Positions 55,616 to 64,000 of a DNA stretch of 64,000 nucleotides are shown one piece after another. The stretch spans positions 2,480,001 through 2,544,000 of the forward strand of contig NZ_CP040442.1 of assembly GCF_015191005.1 (NCBI RefSeq), given 5' to 3'. The notes under the pieces were generated by a model. It had not been told where the DNA came from. It saw only the letters and a program-made list of their open reading frames with translations, and did not search any database. The number at the start of each line of letters is the position of its first letter. Positions within the stretch are counted from its first letter, which is position 1. The position numbers and the translations under genes are program-made. This DNA is from Kaistella flava (ex Peng et al. 2021). GTDB lineage: Bacteria > Bacteroidota > Bacteroidia > Flavobacteriales > Weeksellaceae.

Positions 55616-58486
55616 TTAGAAGTTAATATTCATTCCTAAACTGTATATTTTTACGTTAGGAATACCATTTGAGTCTACACCAGATGAAATTTTAGTCGTA
55701 TCTGCTGAATTTTGACTACCCTTAACTGCCTGATCTACATAATAAGTTTCTGGATCAACACCTGAATATTTAGTAAATGTAAATGGATTTCTAACTTGAG
55801 CATAAATTCTCATTGATTTAATAAATCCTAATTGCTCTTTAGGAAGATTCACCCCTAAAGTAATATCTGTAATTCTAAGATAATCTGCATCTTCTAGGAA
55901 CCTAGTTGATCTTTGATTATTCCAAGCAGAAATTACACTCGCATAGTGAGGTCTTGGCACGTTAGTATCCATGTTTTCTGGAGTCCAGTAATTCATTTGT
56001 TCACCAAGCATGTTCTCAGAAAATGATGGATATCCTACTGCAGCACCTCCTACTTGTTTTTCTTTATACATTGCGTACACTTTTTTCCCAATAGAATATT
56101 GTGCGTTCGCAGATAAATCAATCATACCATAAGATATTCTGGTGCTAATACCACCATACATTGGCGCAATACCTCCGCTAAATACTTGTCTGTCATTGGA
56201 ATCAATTATACCATCACCATTGATATCTCTGTAAATCATATCTCCAGCTTGAACAACTTTCGTTACTTTTCCAGTTTTATCTTTATACTCGTACTTTTCA
56301 CTTGCAACACCTACAGCTTCAAGTAAATAGAATGATCCTAAAGACTCACCTTCTTTTACAATAGAGGCAAACCCAGTAGTAAACTGTCCTGATTTGGTAC
56401 CAATTGTCTCTACAACATTTTTATTATAGGAGAAATTGGCTCCAAAATCCCAACTGAACTTATCTGCTTTGATCAATTTTGTATCTAAAGTAACCTCAAT
56501 TCCTTTATTATTGATAGAACCAACATTGGTCAGCATATTAAGATAACCTGTTTCTTGGTTCACTGGTATTCTATATAAAAGGTCATTGGTTGTTTTGTTA
56601 TAAACATCAACATTCAAGTTAACTCTTCTATTGAACATTGATAAATCCATACCTGCGTCCATAGATTCTCCTTTCTCCCATTTTCTGGTTGGATCAAATA
56701 AATCTGTAACAGCCATTCCTGGATTTTGGTTATGATTTTCTCCAGCACTAATTAAATTTAAACCAGCTGAGAACGGAATTCCTGTTTGATTACCAGTAAA
56801 ACCATAAGAAGCTCTAAACTTAAGTTCATTAATTACAGGAACATTGAAGAATGATTCATTAGAAACCGTCCAACCAATAGATGCTGCTGGGAAATTCCCC
56901 CATCGATTGTCTTGTGTGAATTTTGAAGAACCATCATATCTTGTTGATAGCATTAAGTTATATCTGTTATCCCAGTTAAATTGTGCTCTACCAAAGAATG
57001 ATGCCAATGACATTTCATTCATATATGATCGACCATTATTTATCGTAGCTGCAGAAACTAACCATTTCAAGTCATTAGATGGAAAGTTTTCACCTTGCAC
57101 AAAAGAGTCTTCATATTGCCAATTCTGGAATGATTGTCCAGCAACAATATTTACATTCAATTTACCATCAACAAATTTTTTGTTATATGTTGCTGTATTT
57201 TCAATTAAATAATCTCTGTTGTTTTCTGTACTATAATAACCGTAACCCCATGGAACTCCAGCCTTTTCACCTCTTCTAGTATTGGGTGCATCGAATCTGT
57301 TGTATCTATTTATATTAAGATTCCCACTAATGGAGGTTTTTAAAGTTAAATCTTTGATTGGATTATAAATTACAAAAAAATTAGCTCCAACTCTCTGCCA
57401 TTTATCAGTTACATCTCTTTCAAAAGCAAATAATGGGTTATTGGTACTCATATTCCTGTTGATTTTACCATCAGCTCCATATACTGCTTTATTAGGTGCT
57501 GCGTTAATTGCATTGCTATAAGGCTGGTACGTGTTATTATCATCAGCAATTGGTGTTGCTTCTGACTGAGTATAATATGAATTAATGCCGATTTTAAATT
57601 TATCAGTCATCTTTTGCTCAACATTCAATCTTAATCTCGTCACTTGGTAATCATCTTTGTTGATAATACCTTCTTGACTTACATTTGAAATTGACAAATA
57701 CACTTTCGAGTTTTCATTACCCGCTGTAAAACCTAATTGATTATTCGTAATTGCTCCTGTTCTCAGAACTTGATCCAACCAATTGGTATTAATCCCTGTT
57801 GCAGCCATTGGATTATTTAAAGCCAATTCACCTGGAGAACCAGCAGCAGGATAAGCCAATGTTCCACTAGCAATATCATTCAAGTAATTCTGTCTTGCAA
57901 CATCATGAACTTGTTTGTACTGATCTCCATTTAATAAATCAGGTCTTTTAATAATTTCCTGAATACCATAAGAAGTATTGAAAGTTACTGACGGTTTACT
58001 ATTATATTTCCCAGACTTGGTTTCTACAATAACAACACCGTTAGATGCACGTGATCCATAAATTGCGCTTGACGCCGCATCTTTCAAGATTTGCATGCTT
58101 ACAATATCTTCAGAAGATAAATTCCCTAAGTTTTCCTGAGGAACACCATCTATAATATATAAAGGATTATTGGAAGCACTTAGTGATCCATTTCCTCTAA
58201 TACTAATTTTGGTATTATTACCAGCTCTACCACCTGTACTTACAACTTGAACTCCAGAAGCCTTTCCTTGAAGAGCCTGCTCAACAGAAGCAACAGGTTG
58301 TTCTTGTAAAACATCTGCCTTTACGGTTGCAATTGCACCTGTAACATCTGACTTTTTTTGCGCACCATAACCAACAAGAACTACCTCTTCGATATCCTTA
58401 ACCTTGGTTGAGTCTTTCTGCGCCATTACTGCTTGGCCTGTAAAGAACAGAACACCTACAGTTAACACTCTTAATTTAATATTCAT
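55616..58486 (-). CDS. SusC/RagA-family TonB-linked outer-membrane receptor 2
   Basis: The 956-residue protein has the signal peptide MNIKLRVLTVGVLFFTGQAV, a TonB-box region (KVKDIEEVVLVGYG), and a plug (AQKKSDVTGAIATVKADVLQ; NPLYIIDGVPQENLGNLSSE; SSAIYGSRASNGVVIVETKS) followed by a large beta-barrel ending in KIYSLGMNINF with the terminal Phe expected of barrels. It lacks an N-terminal carboxypeptidase-like domain. It is paired with susD2 and has the shared leader motif at 58487-58537. The substrate is not inferred. Confidence 0.94.
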   Translation of the reverse strand: MNIKLRVLTVGVLFFTGQAVMAQKDSTKVKDIEEVVLVGYGAQKKSDVTGAIATVKADVLQEQPVASVEQALQGKASGVQVVSTGGRAGNNTKISIRGNGSLSASNNPLYIIDGVPQENLGNLSSEDIVSMQILKDAASSAIYGSRASNGVVIVETKSGKYNSKPSVTFNTSYGIQEIIKRPDLLNGDQYKQVHDVARQNYLNDIASGTLAYPAAGSPGELALNNPMAATGINTNWLDQVLRTGAITNNQLGFTAGNENSKVYLSISNVSQEGIINKDDYQVTRLRLNVEQKMTDKFKIGINSYYTQSEATPIADDNNTYQPYSNAINAAPNKAVYGADGKINRNMSTNNPLFAFERDVTDKWQRVGANFFVIYNPIKDLTLKTSISGNLNINRYNRFDAPNTRRGEKAGVPWGYGYYSTENNRDYLIENTATYNKKFVDGKLNVNIVAGQSFQNWQYEDSFVQGENFPSNDLKWLVSAATINNGRSYMNEMSLASFFGRAQFNWDNRYNLMLSTRYDGSSKFTQDNRWGNFPAASIGWTVSNESFFNVPVINELKFRASYGFTGNQTGIPFSAGLNLISAGENHNQNPGMAVTDLFDPTRKWEKGESMDAGMDLSMFNRRVNLNVDVYNKTTNDLLYRIPVNQETGYLNMLTNVGSINNKGIEVTLDTKLIKADKFSWDFGANFSYNKNVVETIGTKSGQFTTGFASIVKEGESLGSFYLLEAVGVASEKYEYKDKTGKVTKVVQAGDMIYRDINGDGIIDSNDRQVFSGGIAPMYGGISTRISYGMIDLSANAQYSIGKKVYAMYKEKQVGGAAVGYPSFSENMLGEQMNYWTPENMDTNVPRPHYASVISAWNNQRSTRFLEDADYLRITDITLGVNLPKEQLGFIKSMRIYAQVRNPFTFTKYSGVDPETYYVDQAVKGSQNSADTTKISSGVDSNGIPNVKIYSLGMNINF

Positions 58487-58537
58487 ATTAACACTTTTTT
58501 AATATTATACCCGCAAATATGTTAATTTAATTTAACA
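58487..58537 (-). promoter_or_regulatory. susC2 leader with TGTTAA-N6-TTAACA palindrome
   Basis: On the minus strand TGTTAA-N6-TTAACA (58537-58520), then TATTTG, 27 bases and the ATG. It matches the susC1 and susC3 leaders. The remaining 240 bases to the next terminator hold no gene. Confidence 0.7.
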
Positions 58538-58752
58538 ATAACAAATTGGTAAAGGCTTTCAAAAAATTCAAAAAATGCATTATCAATAAGGCTTTAAGCA
58601 TGACTAATGAGATTAATTAAACAGATTTTTTAATTAATTGAATTTTAATTGTTAAAATTCAAAAAGTAATAGCAAAAAACATAAAGTGAACTTTTTTCAA
58701 TATTTAATATTCGATATAAGCAGACCCAAACAAAGAAGACTTTACTATACAG

Positions 58753-58776
58753 AAAAAACCGCCATTTCTGACGGTT
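58753..58776 (-). terminator. terminator of the susC3-susD3 pair
   Basis: On the minus strand AACCGTCA-GAAA-TGGCGGTT is followed by TTTT. It lies about 50 bases after the susD3 stop. Confidence 0.7.
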
Positions 58777-58823
58777 TCATTTTGAAAAAAATATTTGATG
58801 TTTATGATTAAAATCTAACTTAA

Positions 58824-60398
58824 TTAATATCCAGGATTTTGCTGTGCAGCTAAAACTGGATTAGCACTTGTTTCCAATGTTGGGATCGGCCAGACATATC
58901 TGTGATCACTATAAGGAATAGCGGGTACATCTGTAGGTTTATATACGTATGGAACTCCAATTTGATAATCTGATGCTGTAGGATTCTGTCCGTTTCTATA
59001 TTTCATCGGAATTCCTGAGGTAGGGGTAAGATTATCTTGCTGCAATCTGTGAATAGTATTCCAACGAAGACCTTCTGCTAAAAACTCTACTCTCCGTTCC
59101 ATCAAGATTGCATTAACAGCATCTGCAGGTGTTGCAAACGAGGCGTATTGCTCAGTAGCAGGTGCAACTAAAGATCTGTTTCTTACAGTATTTAAATCTG
59201 CTAAATAAGTAACATCTCCAGTTCTTGCCTTAGCCTCTGCTCTATTCAAAAGAACCTCAGAATATCTTAGAAGTGGCGAAGCATCTGTAAGTGTTCCGGT
59301 ATCTTTATATTTATTCGTAAACAATACACCAGCCGCACTTCTAACCATATTTGCAGACCTTCTCTTGTCTGTAGCTAACCATGTTGGTTGATTCCAAATG
59401 ATAGGACTAATTGCTATTAAACTTCTGCCATTATACATAGAAGCTAAAGCACCATTTACATCTGGGTTATTAGTTGCGGAATTTTCAAGAGAGAAAATAC
59501 TTTCAGTATTTGTATAATTTTTGGCAAACGGAGCATTAGGATCTGATTCTAATGTGTAAAGCCCATTCAGCTTATTAGCTTCTGTAATAACTTTAGGATA
59601 ATCGCCCTTGCTTAAATACACGCGAGTTTTTAAAGCAATTGCTGCTTCTTTAGCAACGTAAACAATTGCATTCTTAGGGGTTCTAGTTGTCTTAGATGTC
59701 ATCAAGCTCTCTGCCTGATCTAAATCTGCCAAAAGCTGAGTGTAGTTTGCTGCTACAGTTCCTCTCGGAAGACTTGCATTCTCTTCGATGGTTGTCAGCG
59801 AGTTACTCGGTTTCAATCGATAAGGAACTCCCAAATGAGAAGCATCTGCAGTATGTTTGTATGGTCTTGCGAAAAAATTCAACAACTCATAATGACTGAA
59901 GGCTCTAAAAAATAAAGCTTGCCCCACATAGTCATTTCCTTCTGTTGCGGAAATCACTCCATTCGCTATTGCTTTATTAACTCCTTCAATCACAAGATTG
60001 GCACGGTTAACAAGTCTATAGGTATCTACCCAATAATATACAGTGTTTAATGATCCAGAAGGATCCCAAGTTCCAGTGTAAGTCACCGCGTAGAAAGAGG
60101 CAGTATTCACCATATCTTCACCACGCATGTCATTTTGCTGAAAGTACGCTGCGCCAAAAGGATATCCTCTACCCGCCGAGGAAGGGTTTGCGTTATTATA
60201 CTGACCAATTGTGGCAGCCTGATACATCCCATTAACTGAGAGTATGATATTCTCCTTCGAACTGAAAGCTATATCCTCACTAATCTGATTGTAAGGAGTC
60301 AGTTCTATAATATTATCTCTATTACAGCTGGTGACAGTGAAAGCAGCAACCACCAGTAACAAAAAATATTGTTTTGTTTTGATATTTTTGATATTCAT
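58824..60398 (-). CDS. SusD/RagB-family lipoprotein 3
   Basis: The 524-residue protein has a lipoprotein signal ending AAFTVTSC (Cys25), TPR-like helices (GQALFFRAFSHYELLNFFAR near residue 160) and a C-terminal part with SEVLLNRAEAKARTGDVTYL, RNRSLVAP and RRVEFLAEGLRWNTIHRLQQ. It is 11 bases after susC3. It is expected to sit on the cell surface and to bind the substrate of the SusC3 channel. Confidence 0.93.
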   Translation of the reverse strand: MNIKNIKTKQYFLLLVVAAFTVTSCNRDNIIELTPYNQISEDIAFSSKENIILSVNGMYQAATIGQYNNANPSSAGRGYPFGAAYFQQNDMRGEDMVNTASFYAVTYTGTWDPSGSLNTVYYWVDTYRLVNRANLVIEGVNKAIANGVISATEGNDYVGQALFFRAFSHYELLNFFARPYKHTADASHLGVPYRLKPSNSLTTIEENASLPRGTVAANYTQLLADLDQAESLMTSKTTRTPKNAIVYVAKEAAIALKTRVYLSKGDYPKVITEANKLNGLYTLESDPNAPFAKNYTNTESIFSLENSATNNPDVNGALASMYNGRSLIAISPIIWNQPTWLATDKRRSANMVRSAAGVLFTNKYKDTGTLTDASPLLRYSEVLLNRAEAKARTGDVTYLADLNTVRNRSLVAPATEQYASFATPADAVNAILMERRVEFLAEGLRWNTIHRLQQDNLTPTSGIPMKYRNGQNPTASDYQIGVPYVYKPTDVPAIPYSDHRYVWPIPTLETSANPVLAAQQNPGY

Positions 60399-60409
60399 TT
60401 TAATAATTT

Positions 60410-63289
60410 TTAGAAAGTTGCGTTAATCCCAAATGAAATTGTTCTTTGTCTTGGTACTGCATTATAATCCATACCTAGATTTTCCATCTCGGGATCAATC
60501 CCTTTATACTTTGTAAACATTATAGCGTTCTGTACTACGCCATATATTCTAAATTTAGTAAGATTAATACTTGATAACATGTCAGGGTCTAAAGAATAAC
60601 CTAAAGTAAGATTATCAATTTTCACATAGTCACCTTTTTCAACAAATCTCGAGGTTGCTTGTCCATTTAAATTAATAAAATTGCCTCTACCTCCGTGTAA
60701 TTTTGGAGTCCATCCATCTCCAGGATTACTGGCACTTTGCCATCTTCCTAAGATTTCCGTTCCATTGTTATAAAAATCCTGATTTAGCAATTCTCTTCTT
60801 GTAACATTGAAAATATTATTTCCTCCGCTAAATCTTGCCATTACGCTGAAATCAAATCTTTTATACTGTAACGAAGTGGTTACCGATCCAAAATAAGTTG
60901 GAAGGGTATTTCCCAAAATCTGTCTATCAGAATTAGCCAAAGAAGAGGCTGCACCTAATGTACCAGGATTTGACGGATCAAATAAATAATATGCTTGATT
61001 TGCAATATTACCTTGCACCAAAGTACCATCAGCTTTATAATAAACAGGATTACCATTTGCCGCATTTACTCCCCAATATTTATATCCGTAAAGAGATCTT
61101 AAAGACTCTCCTTCTCTAATGAGGTACGCCGTTTCACCATTTTGAGACTGTACAATATCTTTACCATCTACAAGACCTGTAACTTTATTATGCATTAAAG
61201 TTAAATTAGCTCCAATGTTCCATTTTAAGTTTTCATTTTTAAGGATATCAGCATTGGCAGAAAACTCAAAACCTTTGTTTTCCATACTCCCAATATTCTT
61301 ATTTATTGAATTACCAGGAACCCCTAAAGATGGCGGCAATGGAACCGCAAGGATCAAACCATCATTCACATTAATAAAATAGTCAGCACTTAGCGAGATT
61401 CTGTTGTTTAAAAAACCAAAATCAGCACCTAAGTTTTTCTTGGTATTTGTCTCCCATTTAAGTTGGTCATTACCAGCTTGTGAGTAACCAATACCATTGT
61501 AATCCGCGTACTTGAAACTGTTGTACAATCCTAAATATGGATAGTTTCCGATATCAGTATTCCCTACTTTTCCATAAGATGCTCTTAATTTAAATTCAGA
61601 AAGCGTACTTAAATCTTTCATAAATTCTTCATTCGAAACCGTCCATCCAAGTGAAACTCCTGGAAAGTTACCCCATTTATTTGCAGTTGGCAGAGAAGAC
61701 AAACCATCTCTCCTAATTGTTCCCTGAACAAAATACTTATTTGCAAAATTATAACTTAATCTAGCCGCGTAAGAAATAAGACCATTGGCTGTAGCTCCCC
61801 CTCCAGAAGTTTGGGTTGCATATGAACCAGAAATCACCCCAACATCTCCAAAGAAATCGGAGGATAATCCTTGTCCATCAGCAAAGAAACTATTTGTTTT
61901 TTGCTTTTGATATTCGTTAACCAATACTACATTAATATTATGAGAACCAAAACTTTTATTAAAATTTAAAATATTTTGAATATTCCAACGGTCAAGGTTC
62001 AGATAATTATTATCAATATACCCGCCTCGCGAAAACCCATCACCATGGATGCGGTTCCAATAAAGAAAACCAGTAGTTACAGAGCGGTCTTTACTTACCT
62101 GCAATTTATAATCCAACCAATCGGTTATTTTCACATCTCCAGCGATACTCCCAATAAATCTGGAAAGATCAGAGGTATACTTATTATTATTTACGATGTA
62201 TGCAATGTTTGTAAGATTACTGTTTATTGGAATAAAGTTATCCCACTGTCCAACTCTACTTGTTGTACCTTCTGTGAAAATATTATATCCGGTCGGAGTA
62301 CGTGGATCATAGATAGGTGTATTTGGCAATTGACGTATTGAACTGAACATTGCTCCAGATATAGAACTATATCCATTATTTAAACCTTTATATGATGTTT
62401 CCGAGTATGAAAAATTTGTGCTGAGTTTAAACCAATCTGTTACTTTTTGATCCGCATTCATTCTCATTGAAATCCTCTCCATCCCATTTGGTATAATAAC
62501 ACCTTCCTGTTTGGTATATCCTAGAGAAGCGTAATAGTTACCGTTTCCAAGACCACCTGTCATCGATAAGAAATGATCAGTTTGCGTACCTGTTCTAAGC
62601 ACCGCTTTTTGCCAATCTGTATTAAATTCACTACCTCTTGCCCACACCGTTCCCGCCGCTGCAGCTTTTTCATTAGAAATTGTCAAGAAGTCCGGAGTCT
62701 GTAAAAGATCTAATCTCTCCGCAACACTTGCTATACTAAGCATGTTATTGTAGGACACAGAGAATTTTCCATTTTTCCCTTTTTTCGTAGTGATTAAAAT
62801 AACACCATTTGCGGCACGTGATCCATAAATAGCAGTAGCTGCACCATCTTTCAGAACCGTCATGGATTCAATATCTGAAGGATTGATATCCGCCAATGCA
62901 TTAGTATAGGTATTCCCTCCACCGGTATCACCGGCAAAAATAGGAACTCCATCTACCACATATAAAGGAGATGTCCCTGAGGATATCGTATTGACACCTC
63001 GAATACGCACTGTTGGTGCTCTACCAATATCACCCGAGCTACTTACCACTTGCACTCCTGATGCACGACCCGCTAATTGCGCTTCGAATGTAGGAGTGTT
63101 TAAGTTAGCAATATCACTCCCCTTCACTGTTGAGATCGAGGAGGTTACATCTGCTTTCTTTTGAGTCCCATATCCAACCACAACCACCTCCTCAATATTT
63201 TGAGTTTTGGTCGAATCCTGCTGTGCCACTACCGCCTGTCCTGTAAAAAACAAAACACCTGCGGTTAAAATTCTTAATTTCACATTCAT
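60410..63289 (-). CDS. SusC/RagA-family TonB-linked outer-membrane receptor 3
   Basis: The 959-residue protein has the signal peptide MNVKLRILTAGVLFFTGQAV, a TonB-box region (TQNIEEVVVVGYGTQKKADV), plug segments ([40 protein letters not shown]) and a barrel ending in RTISFGINATF. Like the other two SusC proteins it has no N-terminal carboxypeptidase-like domain. It is the first of the three pairs on this strand, about 290 bases after the infB stop, with the shared leader motif at 63290-63339 and its own terminator after susD3. Confidence 0.94.
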   Translation of the reverse strand: MNVKLRILTAGVLFFTGQAVVAQQDSTKTQNIEEVVVVGYGTQKKADVTSSISTVKGSDIANLNTPTFEAQLAGRASGVQVVSSSGDIGRAPTVRIRGVNTISSGTSPLYVVDGVPIFAGDTGGGNTYTNALADINPSDIESMTVLKDGAATAIYGSRAANGVILITTKKGKNGKFSVSYNNMLSIASVAERLDLLQTPDFLTISNEKAAAAGTVWARGSEFNTDWQKAVLRTGTQTDHFLSMTGGLGNGNYYASLGYTKQEGVIIPNGMERISMRMNADQKVTDWFKLSTNFSYSETSYKGLNNGYSSISGAMFSSIRQLPNTPIYDPRTPTGYNIFTEGTTSRVGQWDNFIPINSNLTNIAYIVNNNKYTSDLSRFIGSIAGDVKITDWLDYKLQVSKDRSVTTGFLYWNRIHGDGFSRGGYIDNNYLNLDRWNIQNILNFNKSFGSHNINVVLVNEYQKQKTNSFFADGQGLSSDFFGDVGVISGSYATQTSGGGATANGLISYAARLSYNFANKYFVQGTIRRDGLSSLPTANKWGNFPGVSLGWTVSNEEFMKDLSTLSEFKLRASYGKVGNTDIGNYPYLGLYNSFKYADYNGIGYSQAGNDQLKWETNTKKNLGADFGFLNNRISLSADYFINVNDGLILAVPLPPSLGVPGNSINKNIGSMENKGFEFSANADILKNENLKWNIGANLTLMHNKVTGLVDGKDIVQSQNGETAYLIREGESLRSLYGYKYWGVNAANGNPVYYKADGTLVQGNIANQAYYLFDPSNPGTLGAASSLANSDRQILGNTLPTYFGSVTTSLQYKRFDFSVMARFSGGNNIFNVTRRELLNQDFYNNGTEILGRWQSASNPGDGWTPKLHGGRGNFINLNGQATSRFVEKGDYVKIDNLTLGYSLDPDMLSSINLTKFRIYGVVQNAIMFTKYKGIDPEMENLGMDYNAVPRQRTISFGINATF

Positions 63290-63339
63290 ATTAACACATT
63301 TTAATATTTAAGCGACAAATATGTTAATAAATTTTAACA
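63290..63339 (-). promoter_or_regulatory. susC3 leader with TGTTAA-N6-TTAACA palindrome
   Basis: On the minus strand TGTTAA-N6-TTAACA (63339-63322), then TATTTG, 26 bases and the susC3 ATG. It is the third copy of the motif. The 190 bases from here to the infB terminator hold no gene. Confidence 0.7.
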
Positions 63340-63534
63340 TCAGCAATAATTATTTTCATAATGAAAAAATATCTAACATTAAAATTCATTATTTCACAAC
63401 AATTAAAAACATTATGCGCAAAAAACATAAAAATTTCAGCCGGCTCAATCAATAAAAATCAAAGAAAATAAATTATAAACACATATGACGCATTTCAAAA
63501 GTCACTATTTAGAGTTATTCTAAATTTCAAGCAC

Positions 63535-63561
63535 AAAAAAAACCCGCTAAAAACAGCGGGC
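63535..63561 (-). terminator. terminator of infB
   Basis: On the minus strand CCCGCT-GTTTTT-AGCGGG is followed by T8. It lies about 20 bases after the infB stop, so susC3 is not read from infB. Confidence 0.85.
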
Positions 63562-63581
63562 TTTCAATAATATTTAAAGAA

Positions 63582-64000
63582 TTATTTTAATTTTTTCTTC
63601 ACTGAGATCTCTTCGTAGACCTCTAAGATGTCTCCAACTTCAATATCATTGTATCCTTTGATATTCAAACCACATTCGTAGCCTTTGGTTACTTCTTTTG
63701 CATCGTCTTTGAAACGTTTCAAACTTTCCAGTTCTCCATCGAATTTCACAATACCATCACGCAACAATCTGATTTTTGAATTTCTTGTTACTTTTCCGGT
63801 AAGAACCATACAACCAGCAATCGTTCCTACTTTCGTAATTTTGAAAGTTTCGCGTATTTCTACGTTACCGATTACCTGTTCTTTAATTTCTGGTGAAAGC
63901 ATTCCTTCCATCGCTTCTTTCACTTCATCAATCGCTTTGTAGATAATTGAATAAGTTCTGATTTCGATTTCTTCTTTATCAGCTAATTCTTTTGCATTAA
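63582..64000 (-). CDS. infB: translation initiation factor IF-2, C-terminal part (partial)
   Basis: The frame runs off the window edge. The 139 or so visible residues start NAKELADKEEIEIRTYSIIY, continue KAIDEVKEAMEGMLSPEIKE and end VGDILEVYEEISVKKKLK, which is the C-terminal domain IV of IF-2. IF-2 is the GTPase that places initiator fMet-tRNA on the small subunit. The G domain and N-terminus lie beyond the window. A terminator follows. The internal ATG at 63923 is not the true start. Confidence 0.95.
   Translation of the reverse strand, partial: NAKELADKEEIEIRTYSIIYKAIDEVKEAMEGMLSPEIKEQVIGNVEIRETFKITKVGTIAGCMVLTGKVTRNSKIRLLRDGIVKFDGELESLKRFKDDAKEVTKGYECGLNIKGYNDIEVGDILEVYEEISVKKKLK

Noticed and set aside
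49339-63289. Polysaccharide utilization locus with a predictable glycan
   Set aside because: No glycoside hydrolase, lyase, sulfatase or hybrid sensor lies in the window, so a substrate or PUL label would be a guess.

Overview
The window is bacterial chromosome from the Bacteroidota, class Flavobacteriia, most likely a Weeksellaceae member of the Chryseobacterium/Kaistella kind (inference). Support: AT-rich intergenic DNA with TAnnTTTG -7 promoter boxes, SusC/SusD pairs, bacillithiol synthesis (BshC), the ATP-type PEP carboxykinase, a tmRNA tag ending in FALAA, and a 16S rRNA whose 3' end lacks the CCUCC anti-Shine-Dalgarno core.

Layout. 1-4.36 kb: an rRNA operon on the minus strand (16S, tRNA-Ile, tRNA-Ala, 23S cut by the window edge), with three tandem promoters at 4.5-4.8 kb. 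5.2-11.1 kb: a minus-strand energy-transduction cluster (ExbB-type channel, two ExbD, TonB, a small membrane protein, a PstS-like lipoprotein, a TPR protein). 11.3-21.5 kb: housekeeping genes (leuS, a glycosyltransferase pair, kdtA with a DUF1648 protein, an NlpC/P60 protein, an O-methyltransferase, an OmpA lipoprotein, tilS). 21.5-29.7 kb: DsbD, an alpha/beta hydrolase, a zeta-toxin-like kinase with a 48-residue overlapping partner, an AAA ATPase, lipoproteins, PspC, GNAT and SIMPL proteins. 29.9-32.2 kb: three tandem paralogues with an N-terminal carboxypeptidase-regulatory-like domain, the last one frameshifted. 32.3-33.5 kb: repeat-rich DNA, then ssrA (tmRNA). 33.5-39.8 kb: an HNH protein, a TolC/EmrA/EmrB-like export operon, a TPR protein and a lipoprotein. 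40-49.2 kb: pckA, a GHMP kinase, fabD, a LysM/PBP1 fusion, bshC and a porin-like protein. 49.3-63.3 kb: three consecutive susC-susD pairs. The window ends in the 3' part of infB.

How it works together. The ExbB/ExbD/TonB unit is of the type that powers TonB-dependent receptors, of which the three SusC proteins at the other end are examples; each SusC is paired with a SusD lipoprotein that should cap it. No glycoside hydrolase, peptidase or regulator accompanies the three pairs, so their substrates cannot be read here. The three susC genes share an almost identical leader with a palindrome (TGTTAA-N6-TTAACA) and near-identical signal peptides, which suggests common control.

The observations most worth pursuing are the absent anti-SD, the shared susC leader, two copies of a structured Flavobacteriia element (possibly Rfam Flavo-1), the zeta-toxin/small-ORF pair, and the one-base frameshift in a tandem paralogue. 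I did not find a clearly new multi-gene system; most operons resemble known Bacteroidota families.
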